DNA from: Promethearchaeota archaeon
GTDB taxonomy: Archaea > Asgardarchaeota > Lokiarchaeia > Sigyniarchaeales > SOKP01
DNA: 64,000 bases
Direction: 5' to 3'
NCBI GenBank assembly: GCA_016840165.1
Contig: JAEOSU010000027.1
Location: 1 to 64,000, forward strand
A model generated the notes under the pieces. It did no database searches. It was given only the letters and a program-made list of their open reading frames with translations, and was not told the DNA's origin. A program made the position numbers and the translations under genes. Below are positions 8,584-17,534 of the stretch, piece after piece (position 1 is the first letter of the stretch; each line of letters begins with the position of its first letter).

Positions 8584-9315
8584 TTATGTTTCAAAACTCA
8601 GCCATTTAAGAATATTTTCTAAAAACTTTATATTATCTCCCGCATCCAGGCCAAAATCTGAATCTTCAAGTAAGAAATCAGAAGATCCGACCGTAACACA
8701 TCTTCCGCTGAAAAATTCAGAAACAACACAAATTGGAACCGACCCTATCGCCCCGGTGTCATCATCCATATAGTATTTGAACTCTGCTTTTTCTGAAGTC
8801 AAAATGATATCTTCAACATCCTCTTCAGTAATAGTGAAGAATGTACAATTTGGGAGGACTAATTCAGTGATACCCTCAGTTATAGGATGGTTAAATAGTT
8901 CATTTACTAGAATATTATCTCTATTAACTAAAAAATTTGATGAAGATTCTTGAATTATCCCATTCCAGAATCTGCGAACTCCGGTAATTTTATATAACAC
9001 TCGAATTGATCCCATTTTCATTGGGATATCCCTATCACCGCCATCACCACTAGTAAAGAAAAGTGAACCGCCTTCGCCAACATATTTCTTGATAGCTTTT
9101 AATTCATCAACTGTAAATTTATCTTCTTTACGATCTTTACTTTGCTGAATATTGCCAATGAAGAGAATATCATAATCCTCAAGAATATCAAAGTCAATAG
9201 GACCTTCATTCTTATCTATGTAATCGATGTCGTAATCTTCTTCATCAAGTACAAACTCCGGAAATTCTTCTATTTTTTCTCTATGAGTGAGATCGACTAA
9301 AATAGAATAACTCAT
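8584..9315 (-). CDS. GIFT-domain protein (IFT52/GldG-like, class-I amidotransferase-like fold)
   Basis: A 243-residue soluble protein. The central part reads FTVDELKAIKKYVGEGGSLF and then GDGGD, followed by a conserved VNRDNILVNELFNHPIT stretch. This order (a lid helix, a GGS strand, GxGG, then NxxxNxxLxHPIT) is how I recognise the GIFT domain shared by eukaryotic IFT52 and bacterial gliding/ABC accessory proteins. I see no catalytic Cys/His pair, so it is more likely a binding domain than an amidotransferase. The ATG at 9315 is preferred over the GTG at 9324 because GGAG at 9326-9329 is 10 nt from the ATG but only 1 nt from the GTG. Function unknown. Confidence 0.6.
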   Translation of the reverse strand: MSYSILVDLTHREKIEEFPEFVLDEEDYDIDYIDKNEGPIDFDILEDYDILFIGNIQQSKDRKEDKFTVDELKAIKKYVGEGGSLFFTSGDGGDRDIPMKMGSIRVLYKITGVRRFWNGIIQESSSNFLVNRDNILVNELFNHPITEGITELVLPNCTFFTITEEDVEDIILTSEKAEFKYYMDDDTGAIGSVPICVVSEFFSGRCVTVGSSDFLLEDSDFGLDAGDNIKFLENILKWLSFET

Positions 9316-9528
9316 GTTTAACACACTCCATGTATTATTGATTGAGTATATATAGGCTGGTTTAAATGCTTAATCTAAGTTTCTTGCGTTTTAATTCTTA
9401 CATATTATATGTAATAGATTTTTATAAAGCTTTCTAAATTGTAGCATTTAAACTTTACCCCTATTTAATATTATTAATTTCGTAAAGATAACCAGATAGA
9501 TTAAATATATAAAAAGAGAGGAGATCAA

Positions 9529-10224
9529 TTATTCTTTAATAGGTATGAAGACTCTTTCTGCAGGGGCATCCTTTTTTACAACTGCTATGTCAATTCCATT
9601 GCCGCTTGCCATATCTCTGATGATAGATGATGTTACGGCTTTCATAACAATTTCTTTACCTTCAGCAACCGACAAATTATCTTTAAATTTTGCCTCTAGA
9701 ACACCATATGAGAAATTTTGACCACTTCCAATAGCACAGAATTTATCGGGTAAAATTGAGCCATATGCCCCAATATTCAAGAGGGCTGGCCCTTCTTCCT
9801 CGGTTACTCCCCCTAAAATAAGTCCAACTTGATAAGGAAACATTTTATTTTGATAGAGAATATTACTCAGTAGCTTTCCCGCAGATTTAACTTTAATAGG
9901 CTTTCCTTCTTTATATTGATATAGGTTTGTTTCTGCCTTCAAAACGTCAATTAAATATTGGGCATCAGCAACCCCCCCAGCAATGGTCATATAAAGATGT
10001 TCTTGAATTTTATGGAGTTTTTCGGCAGTTTTACTTGATACAAAATAGGCCATCGATGCTCGCTTATCTGTTCCCAGAATTACAGCATCTTTACATATTA
10101 AACCGACAGTGGTCGTTCCTGTTTTTAATGTATTGGAATCTGAATTTTGTGCATTATAAAGCCGGTTTTCATTATTACGGGAGAAATTTGAATTCATTGG
10201 TTTTAATAAATCTTCGTTTCTCAT
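9529..10224 (-). CDS. psmB: Proteasome beta subunit
   Basis: The catalytic subunit of the 20S proteasome, 231 residues. A 36-residue propeptide ends in LKTG, and autocleavage would expose Thr37 of TTTVGL as the nucleophile. The partner residues are seen as TDKRAS (Asp and Lys at family positions 17 and 33) and GSGQNFSYG later (Ser-Gly-x region). The polar, Asn-rich propeptide is longer than in many archaeal beta subunits. The mature chain length is normal. No alpha subunit or PAN ATPase is in the window. Confidence 0.95.
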   Translation of the reverse strand: MRNEDLLKPMNSNFSRNNENRLYNAQNSDSNTLKTGTTTVGLICKDAVILGTDKRASMAYFVSSKTAEKLHKIQEHLYMTIAGGVADAQYLIDVLKAETNLYQYKEGKPIKVKSAGKLLSNILYQNKMFPYQVGLILGGVTEEEGPALLNIGAYGSILPDKFCAIGSGQNFSYGVLEAKFKDNLSVAEGKEIVMKAVTSSIIRDMASGNGIDIAVVKKDAPAERVFIPIKE

Positions 10225-10308
10225 ACATAACTAATAATTTGATACTTTAAGAATTTTCTGTTAATTTCTTATAAACATAGGAGAAGCAATAGCTTTAATA
10301 TCTTCTAC

Positions 10309-10731
10309 TTAATCGATGATTCGTGATATTCTTGAAAGAGGATGTCCTTTTGCCTTAAGTTCAATTTCATTAAACCATCCAAAAGGGGGTCTAAGTGTGC
10401 TGTATCCTTTTTCCTTCAGATTCATTTCAAGATCCCTTAATGAATTAAAACTATATTCTGGAGTGCTTAATTTTCCAAAAAGGTGAGCAAAGGAAAGGAT
10501 TACAATATTTGTAATTTTAAGCTGATTTGTTATTTTTTCGATTTCGATTAATGCATCTGATATCAAGCTAGAATTATTTTCATCTCTCTTTTCAACGGTA
10601 ATAAACAATACTAAGCAATTTTCAAGTTCTCCAATTCGATTATTATCGGATAAATCTTCTATAAGCTTCGAGCGGCTTTTCTTCTGCACTTCATATCTAA
10701 AAAAAGAACAATGAAAGGATAAAAATCTCAT
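10309..10731 (-). CDS. Standalone threonyl-tRNA synthetase editing domain
   Basis: A 140-residue protein matching only the N-terminal editing domain of archaeal ThrRS (D-Tyr-tRNA deacylase-like fold). The family signatures are visible: MRFLSFHCSFFRYEV at the N-terminus, a middle LVLFITVEKRDE strand, NIVILSFAHLFGKLS, and the C-terminal RPPFGWFNEIELKAKGHPLS. It hydrolyses Ser mischarged on tRNA-Thr. The frame ends with a stop straight after SRIID, where full-length enzymes continue into the catalytic domain. No catalytic ThrRS follows in the next kilobase. It therefore probably acts in trans, as in several Crenarchaeota. It stands alone on the minus strand. Confidence 0.8.
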   Translation of the reverse strand: MRFLSFHCSFFRYEVQKKSRSKLIEDLSDNNRIGELENCLVLFITVEKRDENNSSLISDALIEIEKITNQLKITNIVILSFAHLFGKLSTPEYSFNSLRDLEMNLKEKGYSTLRPPFGWFNEIELKAKGHPLSRISRIID

Positions 10732-10797
10732 AAATATTGTCTAGAATAGAATTAATATATACCTTATAGTAGTGAACATAAAAAAAGTTTGAGGAAA

Positions 10798-12015
10798 TTA
10801 TAATTTTAGAATCTCGTCAATTTGACCTTTCCAAGCTCCATCTAAAATAGTTTTTAAAATCGAGTCTCGATCATCTGCGGGTATGGGGCGCGGCATATTA
10901 TCCAATTTCATTTGGTTTTGGGAAGCATCTTTAATCGCTTTAGAAATAAAATCCTCTGGGAAATCTTGATAATCAGATATTTTAGTTGGTTGACCGATAG
11001 TTGCATAAAAATTAAATAGACCTTCCACTATGGATTTAGTTAGATTACTTGTGCTTTTTATGTTCATAAGCTCTGCAATAACTTCTAATTTTTCAGAAAC
11101 CTTTTTACCATAATAAGCAACATAATAAGGAAGCATTAGAGCGGTTGCTTCGCCATGATCCATAATTGAGAACCATGAAAAGGAGTTCATATGCGGCCCT
11201 CCAGTGGATTTAAAAACAATAACAGTACCACCTAATACACACGCAAGAGACATCATCTTCCGCGCTTCGAGATCCTTACCATTATTAACTGCTTTTGGTA
11301 AATAATTAAAAACTAGCCTCATTCCTTCAATTGCTCTTTCATTAGCTTTTGGATCCACATTATCATGGACCATATTAAGATAACCTTCCATTAAATGAGT
11401 AAGTGTATCTAATCCAACTATTCTTGTAAGTTTAGGAGGACATGATATGGTCAATTCAGGATCAACAATAGCTCTCTTGGGAATGATTGAAGGATCAGAA
11501 ATTAATTTTTTAACGCCAACTACCAAATCAGAAACATTACTATATTTTGTAACTTCTGCTGAAGTACCTGAAGTTGTAGGAATTGGAAGCAAGGGCATCA
11601 AAGCACCATCTAATTTCTTTTCAATATTATTAACTCCAAAATAAGGGCGAATGTCATCAGATTTGAGTGTTACCAGTATGTTTGCCGCTTTTGCAGCGTC
11701 TATTACAGATCCACCACCCAAAGCAATGAATCCATCAGAGTGTGATTGAAGTGCCTTTAAGGCAATCCGGTAAATGGTTCCAACAGATGGATTCGGCTCC
11801 ACACCTCTAATAATATCATAATTGATTCCATTTTTATCTAAAGCATTAATTAATGTGGATAAATAACCAAATTTTTCAACAGAACCTCCACCGATACAAA
11901 TTAATGCGTTTTTCATTCCCATATCGTTTGAGAGAGAACCAGCTTTATTTAAAGTCCCCTCACCAAATGTAACATCCGTTAATTTCCAATTTTTTACAAT
12001 ACTTTCTGCACTCAT
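10798..12015 (-). CDS. Iron-containing (group III) alcohol dehydrogenase
   Basis: A 405-residue NAD(P)-dependent dehydrogenase of the Fe-ADH family. The nucleotide motif GGGSVIDAAKA lies near residue 98. PIPTTSGTSAEVTKY follows near 143. The metal site is D-x3-H in GLDTLTHLMEGY (near 198), plus the histidines of GGPHMNSFSWFSIMDHG, where the usual GxxH...H pair is slightly rearranged. The substrate is not predictable and could be an alcohol, lactaldehyde or a hydroxy-acid. It is followed on the same strand, 47 nt upstream, by a Cgl0159-type aldolase, so it may reduce the aldehyde made by that enzyme. Confidence 0.85.
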   Translation of the reverse strand: MSAESIVKNWKLTDVTFGEGTLNKAGSLSNDMGMKNALICIGGGSVEKFGYLSTLINALDKNGINYDIIRGVEPNPSVGTIYRIALKALQSHSDGFIALGGGSVIDAAKAANILVTLKSDDIRPYFGVNNIEKKLDGALMPLLPIPTTSGTSAEVTKYSNVSDLVVGVKKLISDPSIIPKRAIVDPELTISCPPKLTRIVGLDTLTHLMEGYLNMVHDNVDPKANERAIEGMRLVFNYLPKAVNNGKDLEARKMMSLACVLGGTVIVFKSTGGPHMNSFSWFSIMDHGEATALMLPYYVAYYGKKVSEKLEVIAELMNIKSTSNLTKSIVEGLFNFYATIGQPTKISDYQDFPEDFISKAIKDASQNQMKLDNMPRPIPADDRDSILKTILDGAWKGQIDEILKL

Positions 12016-12062
12016 TAATGAATCACTCCAAAATTACACAATTTTATTTAATTTTAAAATGT

Positions 12063-13148
12063 TTATAATATTTTAGATGTTAAATAATCTAATTCTTTTC
12101 CACGACTATTTTTTAATATAGATAATGATTCTGAAACTGTTTTATGTTTATGAATAATCTCAGAGACAGCTAAAGCAACTGCTAATGGATCATCATCTCC
12201 AGGATATAAAATATTTCGCCCTGCTAAACAACCTCTTATATTTTGCCCAGCTAACATACCTTCTTGAAATATATTCAATATTGATACCGGATTCCCCGTA
12301 CTCTCACCTCCTAACATGAGGATTGGATTTGAAGTGCTGAGTGCTACTTGGTCATAGTTATTAGTATAGGGAAGTTTAAGCCACATATTTGCTGAACTTC
12401 CACCTAATGCAGTTGCAACTCCAACAGCTTTTACAATTTCTTTCATTTCCTGTTTCAATTTATAATTACCATTCTGGTCGAGGAATACGGGAAGAGGTTC
12501 AATAAATATCGGGAGATTAACTTTATTGCATTCTCGTATCACCTTAACGCAGATTTCTAACGTTTTTTGCGTATATTTCGCCATTTTCGTCTGAAGGTCT
12601 AATCGTAACATAATCTTGGCACCATCTAATCCTAGATTTACAATATCTTGAATATCATATGCCGTTATAGGATCATACATCTCATAAGGAGAACCAGAAA
12701 GACCTCCACGATTTACACTTCCTAAGAGGATTTTATTGTCAATAAAGCTTTTAGCATCGACTTTTTTTAAGAAATGATCTATAATAAGGAGATCATCGAT
12801 AATGTCAGGGGTCGCCATAATCCCATCAATTTGATCAAGCATAATAATACGAAGAATACGTCCTAAATATTCATATCTATTTGCCATAGCTATTTGATTT
12901 GACCCTACTTTAGTGACATTTCTTGCGGGATGATCTGCAGCTATAATGACCAGATTAGACTCCCATGGCGATTCTTTTTTAATTCTATTTTTACACCCTT
13001 CTCTAATTATTTGACTAGCTCCATGAATCTTAACATCAGTTATTTTAAAAAATAGATTTTTAGGAAAAAATTCTTCAATTTTAAATTTATAAGATCCTAA
13101 ATCATAGCTTTCCGATTTTCCCATATTCTTTACCCAATTTTTTTTCAA
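12063..13148 (-). CDS. Cgl0159-family (beta/alpha)8 aldolase-like protein
   Basis: A 361-residue TIM-barrel protein. The segments ADHPARN (near residue 90), MATPDIIDDLL, LGSVNRGGLSGSPYEMYD and GLDGAKIMLRLD are characteristic of the family named after Corynebacterium Cgl0159, which sits in an inositol catabolism cluster. KIMLRLD supplies a candidate Schiff-base Lys. The C-terminal half contains MLGGEST, a phosphate-binding-type loop. Class-I aldolase activity on a deoxy-keto sugar phosphate is an inference from fold and neighbours. The upstream Fe-alcohol dehydrogenase and the ino1 locus 10 kb away make an inositol or sugar-acid route worth testing. Confidence 0.65.
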   Translation of the reverse strand: MKKNWVKNMGKSESYDLGSYKFKIEEFFPKNLFFKITDVKIHGASQIIREGCKNRIKKESPWESNLVIIAADHPARNVTKVGSNQIAMANRYEYLGRILRIIMLDQIDGIMATPDIIDDLLIIDHFLKKVDAKSFIDNKILLGSVNRGGLSGSPYEMYDPITAYDIQDIVNLGLDGAKIMLRLDLQTKMAKYTQKTLEICVKVIRECNKVNLPIFIEPLPVFLDQNGNYKLKQEMKEIVKAVGVATALGGSSANMWLKLPYTNNYDQVALSTSNPILMLGGESTGNPVSILNIFQEGMLAGQNIRGCLAGRNILYPGDDDPLAVALAVSEIIHKHKTVSESLSILKNSRGKELDYLTSKIL

Positions 13149-13160
13149 TTAATAGTATTA

Positions 13161-13499
13161 TTACTTATCTACTTTAACTTTATCAATAGAATCTATATTC
13201 CACATAGAAGTAGCAAGATCGATTTTAAATTTATCACAAAATTTTACTCCCTCTTTCTCTAATAGTAATTTCTGTTGTTCCTTTTCCATTTCAGCCTTCA
13301 AGGCGATGAGTCCTTTGGAATTTATTACTCGATGCCATGGTAAATTATGTTTTTTGGTAGAGGAATGAAGAATCCATGAAACTTGCCTAGCTGCCTGAGG
13401 ATTACCAGCTAATTTGGCTATGCGCCCATAAGTAAGCACTTTCCCCTTAGGGATGCTTTGAATCAATTTAATAACTTTCTCGGTAAATTGTGTTACCAT
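13161..13499 (-). CDS. Alkyltransferase-like protein (ATL), Trp in place of catalytic Cys
   Basis: A 112-residue relative of O6-alkylguanine-DNA alkyltransferase, catalytic-like domain only. The helix-turn-helix and arginine-finger region is KGKVLTYGRIAKLAGNPQAA (residues 18-37). The active-site motif is PWHRV (54-58) instead of PCHRV, the hallmark of ATL proteins. These bind O6-alkylguanine and flag it for excision repair without removing the group. The last 20 residues are an unusual extension. It lies 12 nt upstream of the aldolase gene on the same strand but is probably functionally separate. Confidence 0.88.
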   Translation of the reverse strand: MVTQFTEKVIKLIQSIPKGKVLTYGRIAKLAGNPQAARQVSWILHSSTKKHNLPWHRVINSKGLIALKAEMEKEQQKLLLEKEGVKFCDKFKIDLATSMWNIDSIDKVKVDK

Positions 13500-13613
13500 T
13501 CCCCTTCACTTTATACTCAATTTATCTTTACTCATAAACCTATTTTCTTACTAAATAAAAAAAATATCATCCAAAAATTTTTTATTAAAGATAAAATCAT
13601 ATATTTAAGCATC

Positions 13614-14228
13614 ATGAGTCTAAGGTTCAATGATTTTTTTACAAGAATATTTAGCTCCATACCAGGACAATTTTTTGGGATACTTTCAACTCTTATTGGA
13701 TTATCGGGGGATATTATAGCGATCATTTATAATTCAGAATATAATCTTAATCTAATGATAAGCACTTTAGGTACGGGACCCGGAGGGTTTTTCTTTAATT
13801 TTGGAACAATACTTTCAGGGATACTTGCCATACCCTTTTACTTTTATTTAGAAAGAGCACTTTTCAAGGAAAATTTAAACAAAAAGGTGTTAAAAATAGC
13901 GTTGATTAGCGCTTTAATATCATGCATTTTTTTTATAGCTATAGGTCTATTTCCATCATTTGATAATAACATTTTCTTTATGTATGCTCATGGAATATCG
14001 GTATTCCTTTGTTTTATAAGTGGAGCTATATATTTTGTTTTATTTAGTTATTTATTTAGAATCAGTTCTATATTTCCTAAGACTATTGTTTATATTGGAT
14101 ATGTTCAAATAGCACTAATTATCCTATTTTTATTTACCTGGAATCCATTAATAGAATGGTTGATGACTTTTGGTATTATTTTATGGATTTTATTTTTATC
14201 ATTCTATATGAGTTATAAAAATCTATAA
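13614..14228 (+). CDS. Six-helix membrane protein (DUF998/Frag1-like)
   Basis: A 204-residue integral membrane protein with about six hydrophobic helices and a short basic N-terminus. An in-frame ATG at 13458 would give a longer product, but it overlaps the alkyltransferase-like gene. The ATG at 13614 follows a TATA-like stretch ATATTTAAGC closely and is the better start. The layout (long hydrophobic helices, glycine motifs GTGPGGFFFN after helix 1) resembles DUF998 or Frag1/DRAM proteins, but I cannot assign it firmly. No catalytic residues are visible. Confidence 0.6.
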   Translation: MSLRFNDFFTRIFSSIPGQFFGILSTLIGLSGDIIAIIYNSEYNLNLMISTLGTGPGGFFFNFGTILSGILAIPFYFYLERALFKENLNKKVLKIALISALISCIFFIAIGLFPSFDNNIFFMYAHGISVFLCFISGAIYFVLFSYLFRISSIFPKTIVYIGYVQIALIILFLFTWNPLIEWLMTFGIILWILFLSFYMSYKNL

Positions 14229-14273
14229 GCTGTTTAAAATACTTTTAAAGCTATTTAACATAAATCTACCTTA

Positions 14274-15212
14274 ATGAGTGAAATAATTGGATTTATCCTC
14301 ACGATTGATGCCATCTTCACATGGGCAATAGCTTCATTAGTATACAAATGGGGATTAGGTAGAACACAACCAAAAGCGAATATATTCTTTCGATTATGCT
14401 GTGTTAGTTTGAGCACATTTATTATTGCTTTATTTTTTGGAAATATCCTTTTTTTAAGCAATCTGGATTCTACTGGTATAATGTTATTTTTATTAACTTC
14501 TATTATTTCAGGCTTAAGTGTAACCATTGGAGACTTATTTTATTATAAATCATTGAAAAAGATTGATGCCTCTCGAGCATATCCTCTCACTCAATTATCA
14601 TTAATATTTGTATATCCCTTTTCCTTCATCATTTTTCAAGAGGTAGTCACACCTTCGATATTGTTAGGAGGACTTTTAATCTTATCAAGTGTTTTCATAT
14701 TAAGCACTAAGGATAAAGCAGAAAAAGCTTCTAATTTGAAAAGAAGTTTAAAAGACAGAATATCAGAAGATTTAATCATCGGAGTATTGTTTGCGATTGC
14801 AACAGCATTTTTCTGGGCTATATCATATGTTTCTTTTAATCAAGTCAGAGAATTAACAGGGGATATATTTTATGCTAATTTCATTCGAATTTTTTTCGCT
14901 ACGATTACCATCGCGATATTAGGATTATTTCAGAAGGATTATTATTATGGATTCCGAAAAGAGAATCGGAAATATATTAAGTATTTTTTATCAATCGGAA
15001 TAGCTGGATGTTTATCTTTAGGATTAGCAGATGCATTATTTATCAAAGCCGCAGAAATTAACACATTAGTTTTAACCTCTACGATTACAGCTAATACACC
15101 AATGGTTCAACAGATCTTTTCAATTATCTTCTTAAAAGAAAAATTTCGGAAAAGATTTTTACTTGCGGTCGGATTAATTATTGTAGGCAATTATATCATA
15201 ATTTTTCTCTAA
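14274..15212 (+). CDS. EamA-family (drug/metabolite) transporter
   Basis: A 312-residue membrane protein with ten predicted helices in two EamA repeats (about residues 4-142 and 165-312), split by a charged loop DKAEKASNLKRSLKDRI. Each repeat shows the usual Pro/Gly-rich end: YPLTQLSLIFVYPFSFIIF in the first and TANTPMVQQIFSIIFLKE in the second. It exports or imports small metabolites; the substrate cannot be told. It sits 45 nt after the previous membrane protein and 16 nt before the MBL gene, so the three could share a transcript. Confidence 0.85.
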   Translation: MSEIIGFILTIDAIFTWAIASLVYKWGLGRTQPKANIFFRLCCVSLSTFIIALFFGNILFLSNLDSTGIMLFLLTSIISGLSVTIGDLFYYKSLKKIDASRAYPLTQLSLIFVYPFSFIIFQEVVTPSILLGGLLILSSVFILSTKDKAEKASNLKRSLKDRISEDLIIGVLFAIATAFFWAISYVSFNQVRELTGDIFYANFIRIFFATITIAILGLFQKDYYYGFRKENRKYIKYFLSIGIAGCLSLGLADALFIKAAEINTLVLTSTITANTPMVQQIFSIIFLKEKFRKRFLLAVGLIIVGNYIIIFL

Positions 15213-15228
15213 AGAATACTAATCTCAT

Positions 15229-16251
15229 ATGTTGAAATTAGAAATTATATTACTTACTAATAATGTAGTATTACCTTTTCAGAATCTTCAACGTGATTAC
15301 AATTTAGATTTTCTTGAATTAAATAAACTATTTGCCAGTAAATCATTAGCAGAGCATGGTTTGGGTTTCCTAATAAACGTTTATGAAGTAGATAACGATA
15401 ATAGTCCCTTAAATTTAGAGTTAATAAAACAGATTATCTTTGATACAGGAGGCACTAATCAAACTTTTCTCCATAACTTAGACATAAGGGGATATCCCTT
15501 ATACGATACAGATATGATTGTTCTTTCCCATTGGCATTATGATCACTCTGGAGGTCTTTATAACATACTCGAGAGAATCGATATTCCTGTTAAAATTTTA
15601 TGTCATAAAGATGCTGCTTATGAGCGCTTTTTCAATAGATCTACTGAGATTAATCCTGAAGATCTCTTAAAAAAGAAACGAAGTGATATAAAAGAATATT
15701 TAAATTCCTCGAAAATAGTAAATCAGCTACCAATAGAAGTTGATAGAATTAAGAAATTAGAAGGAAAGCTAGTAATGCATGACAATTTGGAAAATATATT
15801 TACGAGCAATAATCTAAAAGTGATGGTGAGTGGTGAGATAAGAAGGACACATAAGGAAGAGGAATTCTCTAATTTCTTAATAAACAGAAATGAACTTCTT
15901 ATGAAAGATGAGATTTTGGATGATAAATGCTTAATTATTGAATCTGAAAATTCAATTATTTTATTAAATGGATGCTGTCATTCGGGAATAATGAACACAT
16001 TAGATTATGTTAAAGATATTTCAGATAAACCAATTAGTCATATAATAGGGGGCTTTCATATGGCAAATAGTAGTAGAGAAAGATTTAGCTCGACATTAAA
16101 TTATTTGAGTAATTATCAAAAAGAAAAGCTCATTTTGTTTCCTATTCATTGCTCTGGAGAAAGATTTATCGAGAGTATCAATACTTATAAAAATCCAACT
16201 GTTAAAGCATTTAATGCTAGTGTTGGTACAATTTTTAATTTCTCCTTTTAA
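15229..16251 (+). CDS. Metallo-beta-lactamase-fold hydrolase (COG1237 type)
   Basis: A 340-residue MBL-fold protein. The metal motif SHWHYDHSGG lies at about residues 102-111. GCCHSGIMNTLDY (about 248-260) and GGFHM (about 275-279) follow, and LFPIHCSGE gives the last metal His. This arrangement, with an insertion between the first and second halves, matches the group annotated as dihydropterin-aminobenzene phosphate synthase-like (COG1237). Whether it makes a methanopterin-type precursor here is uncertain. The gene is on the same strand as the transporter before it. Confidence 0.8.
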   Translation: MLKLEIILLTNNVVLPFQNLQRDYNLDFLELNKLFASKSLAEHGLGFLINVYEVDNDNSPLNLELIKQIIFDTGGTNQTFLHNLDIRGYPLYDTDMIVLSHWHYDHSGGLYNILERIDIPVKILCHKDAAYERFFNRSTEINPEDLLKKKRSDIKEYLNSSKIVNQLPIEVDRIKKLEGKLVMHDNLENIFTSNNLKVMVSGEIRRTHKEEEFSNFLINRNELLMKDEILDDKCLIIESENSIILLNGCCHSGIMNTLDYVKDISDKPISHIIGGFHMANSSRERFSSTLNYLSNYQKEKLILFPIHCSGERFIESINTYKNPTVKAFNASVGTIFNFSF

Positions 16252-16355
16252 TTCGTTTCTTTTAAAGGGTCTTAAAAATAGTATTAATCTTTAAATTGTA
16301 GGTTTTAATATATTAAATTAAGATTTATGTAAATAATTTAAAAATTGAAATTAAA

Positions 16356-17468
16356 ATGCCAGAAATACACTTTAATAAAAAGAAAGGATCTCAATTAAAA
16401 CTTTTTACTCCTGGTCCAGTTTACGTTCCGAAAAGAATATTAGACGAAATGAGTAAACCAAATGATACACACCGATCATTAGCTTATAGAGAAATGCATC
16501 AGCTTGTAGAAGAGGGACTTAAAAAATTACTCTATACCTCAAATGAATGTTTAATTTTTACCTCAAGTGCTACTGGAATAATGGAGGCTTGTGTAAGAAA
16601 CTTGTTAAAAAATGATGAAAAAGGATTATTTTTATCCATCGGTGCTTTTGGTGACAGATGGCACCAAATTGGTGTTACTAATGGAAAGATTTCTATTAAA
16701 GAAGGTGTGGAATGGGGAAACGCCATTAAGGCAGATCTTGTTAATGAACTTTTTACTAAGGATCAATATGATGTAGTATTTGTTCAAGCTAATGAAACCT
16801 CTACTGGTGTATATAATCCATTAGAAGAAATTGTGCCAATAATGAAAGATCATAATGCATTAGTCTGTGTGGATGCGACCTCATCAATGGCAGGGATTAA
16901 AGTAGAAGTAGACAAATTGGGAATTGATGTATGTTTAGCTTCGGTGCAAAAATGCTTTACTATACCACCTGGGCTTGCAGTTTGTTCAATTTCTCAAGCT
17001 GCTATCGATAAAGCAAAAGAAGTGAACAATCGTGGTTATTATTTTGACTTTCTCGAGTTGCTTAAGAAAAATAAAGTCCATGAGACCCCTAATACTCCAC
17101 CTATTCCACAAATACGAGCATTAGCTGCTCAGTTGGATTATATTTTAAATCAAGAGGGTTTAGAAAACAGATTTAAACGACATACTCAATTAGGAGAGTT
17201 TACAAGGAAATGGGCAGTGGAACGTGGATTTGAAATGTTTCCAGAAAAGGGTTATGAATCCAATACTGTCTCTACCATTAAAAATAATATCGAAATCGAT
17301 ATCAGTAAAATGGTTTCCACATTGATGGATAGAGGATATAAAATCGTTAATGGGTATGGTGACCTTAAAAACAAGACATTCCGAATCGGTCATATGGGAG
17401 AGATCACTCTAAAGGAGTTAAAAGAAATGTTGGAAGTCCTAACAGGTATTATTTCAAGTATGAAATAG
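16356..17468 (+). CDS. PLP-dependent aminotransferase (alanine-glyoxylate/serine-pyruvate type)
   Basis: A 370-residue fold-type I class V aminotransferase. The N-terminus has FTPGPVYVPKRIL and a THRS motif. VDATSSMAG carries the PLP-pyridine Asp, and SVQKCF gives the Schiff-base Lys199. The C-terminal arginine region is NKTFRIGHMGEI, which would bind the carboxylate. It lies 66 nt upstream of serA on the same strand. In many archaea and Thermotogales such an enzyme next to SerA replaces SerC in making phosphoserine, or it makes glycine/serine from glyoxylate. A role in serine metabolism is therefore likely. Confidence 0.87.
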   Translation: MPEIHFNKKKGSQLKLFTPGPVYVPKRILDEMSKPNDTHRSLAYREMHQLVEEGLKKLLYTSNECLIFTSSATGIMEACVRNLLKNDEKGLFLSIGAFGDRWHQIGVTNGKISIKEGVEWGNAIKADLVNELFTKDQYDVVFVQANETSTGVYNPLEEIVPIMKDHNALVCVDATSSMAGIKVEVDKLGIDVCLASVQKCFTIPPGLAVCSISQAAIDKAKEVNNRGYYFDFLELLKKNKVHETPNTPPIPQIRALAAQLDYILNQEGLENRFKRHTQLGEFTRKWAVERGFEMFPEKGYESNTVSTIKNNIEIDISKMVSTLMDRGYKIVNGYGDLKNKTFRIGHMGEITLKELKEMLEVLTGIISSMK

Positions 17469-17534
17469 TGAAAAATTAAATTTAACTAACTACTAAATTA
17501 TTTTATCTAAATAAATAAAAATTGGAGATTAACA

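Noticed and set aside
10309-10731. The ThrRS editing domain as a pseudogene
   Set aside because: The frame is intact and complete for the editing domain, and nothing resembling the catalytic domain follows, so a standalone protein is more likely than a broken gene.
13458-13613. Longer start for the six-helix membrane protein
   Set aside because: The extra 52 residues overlap the alkyltransferase-like gene and would be an odd mix of hydrophobic residues. The ATG at 13614 gives a normal membrane protein.
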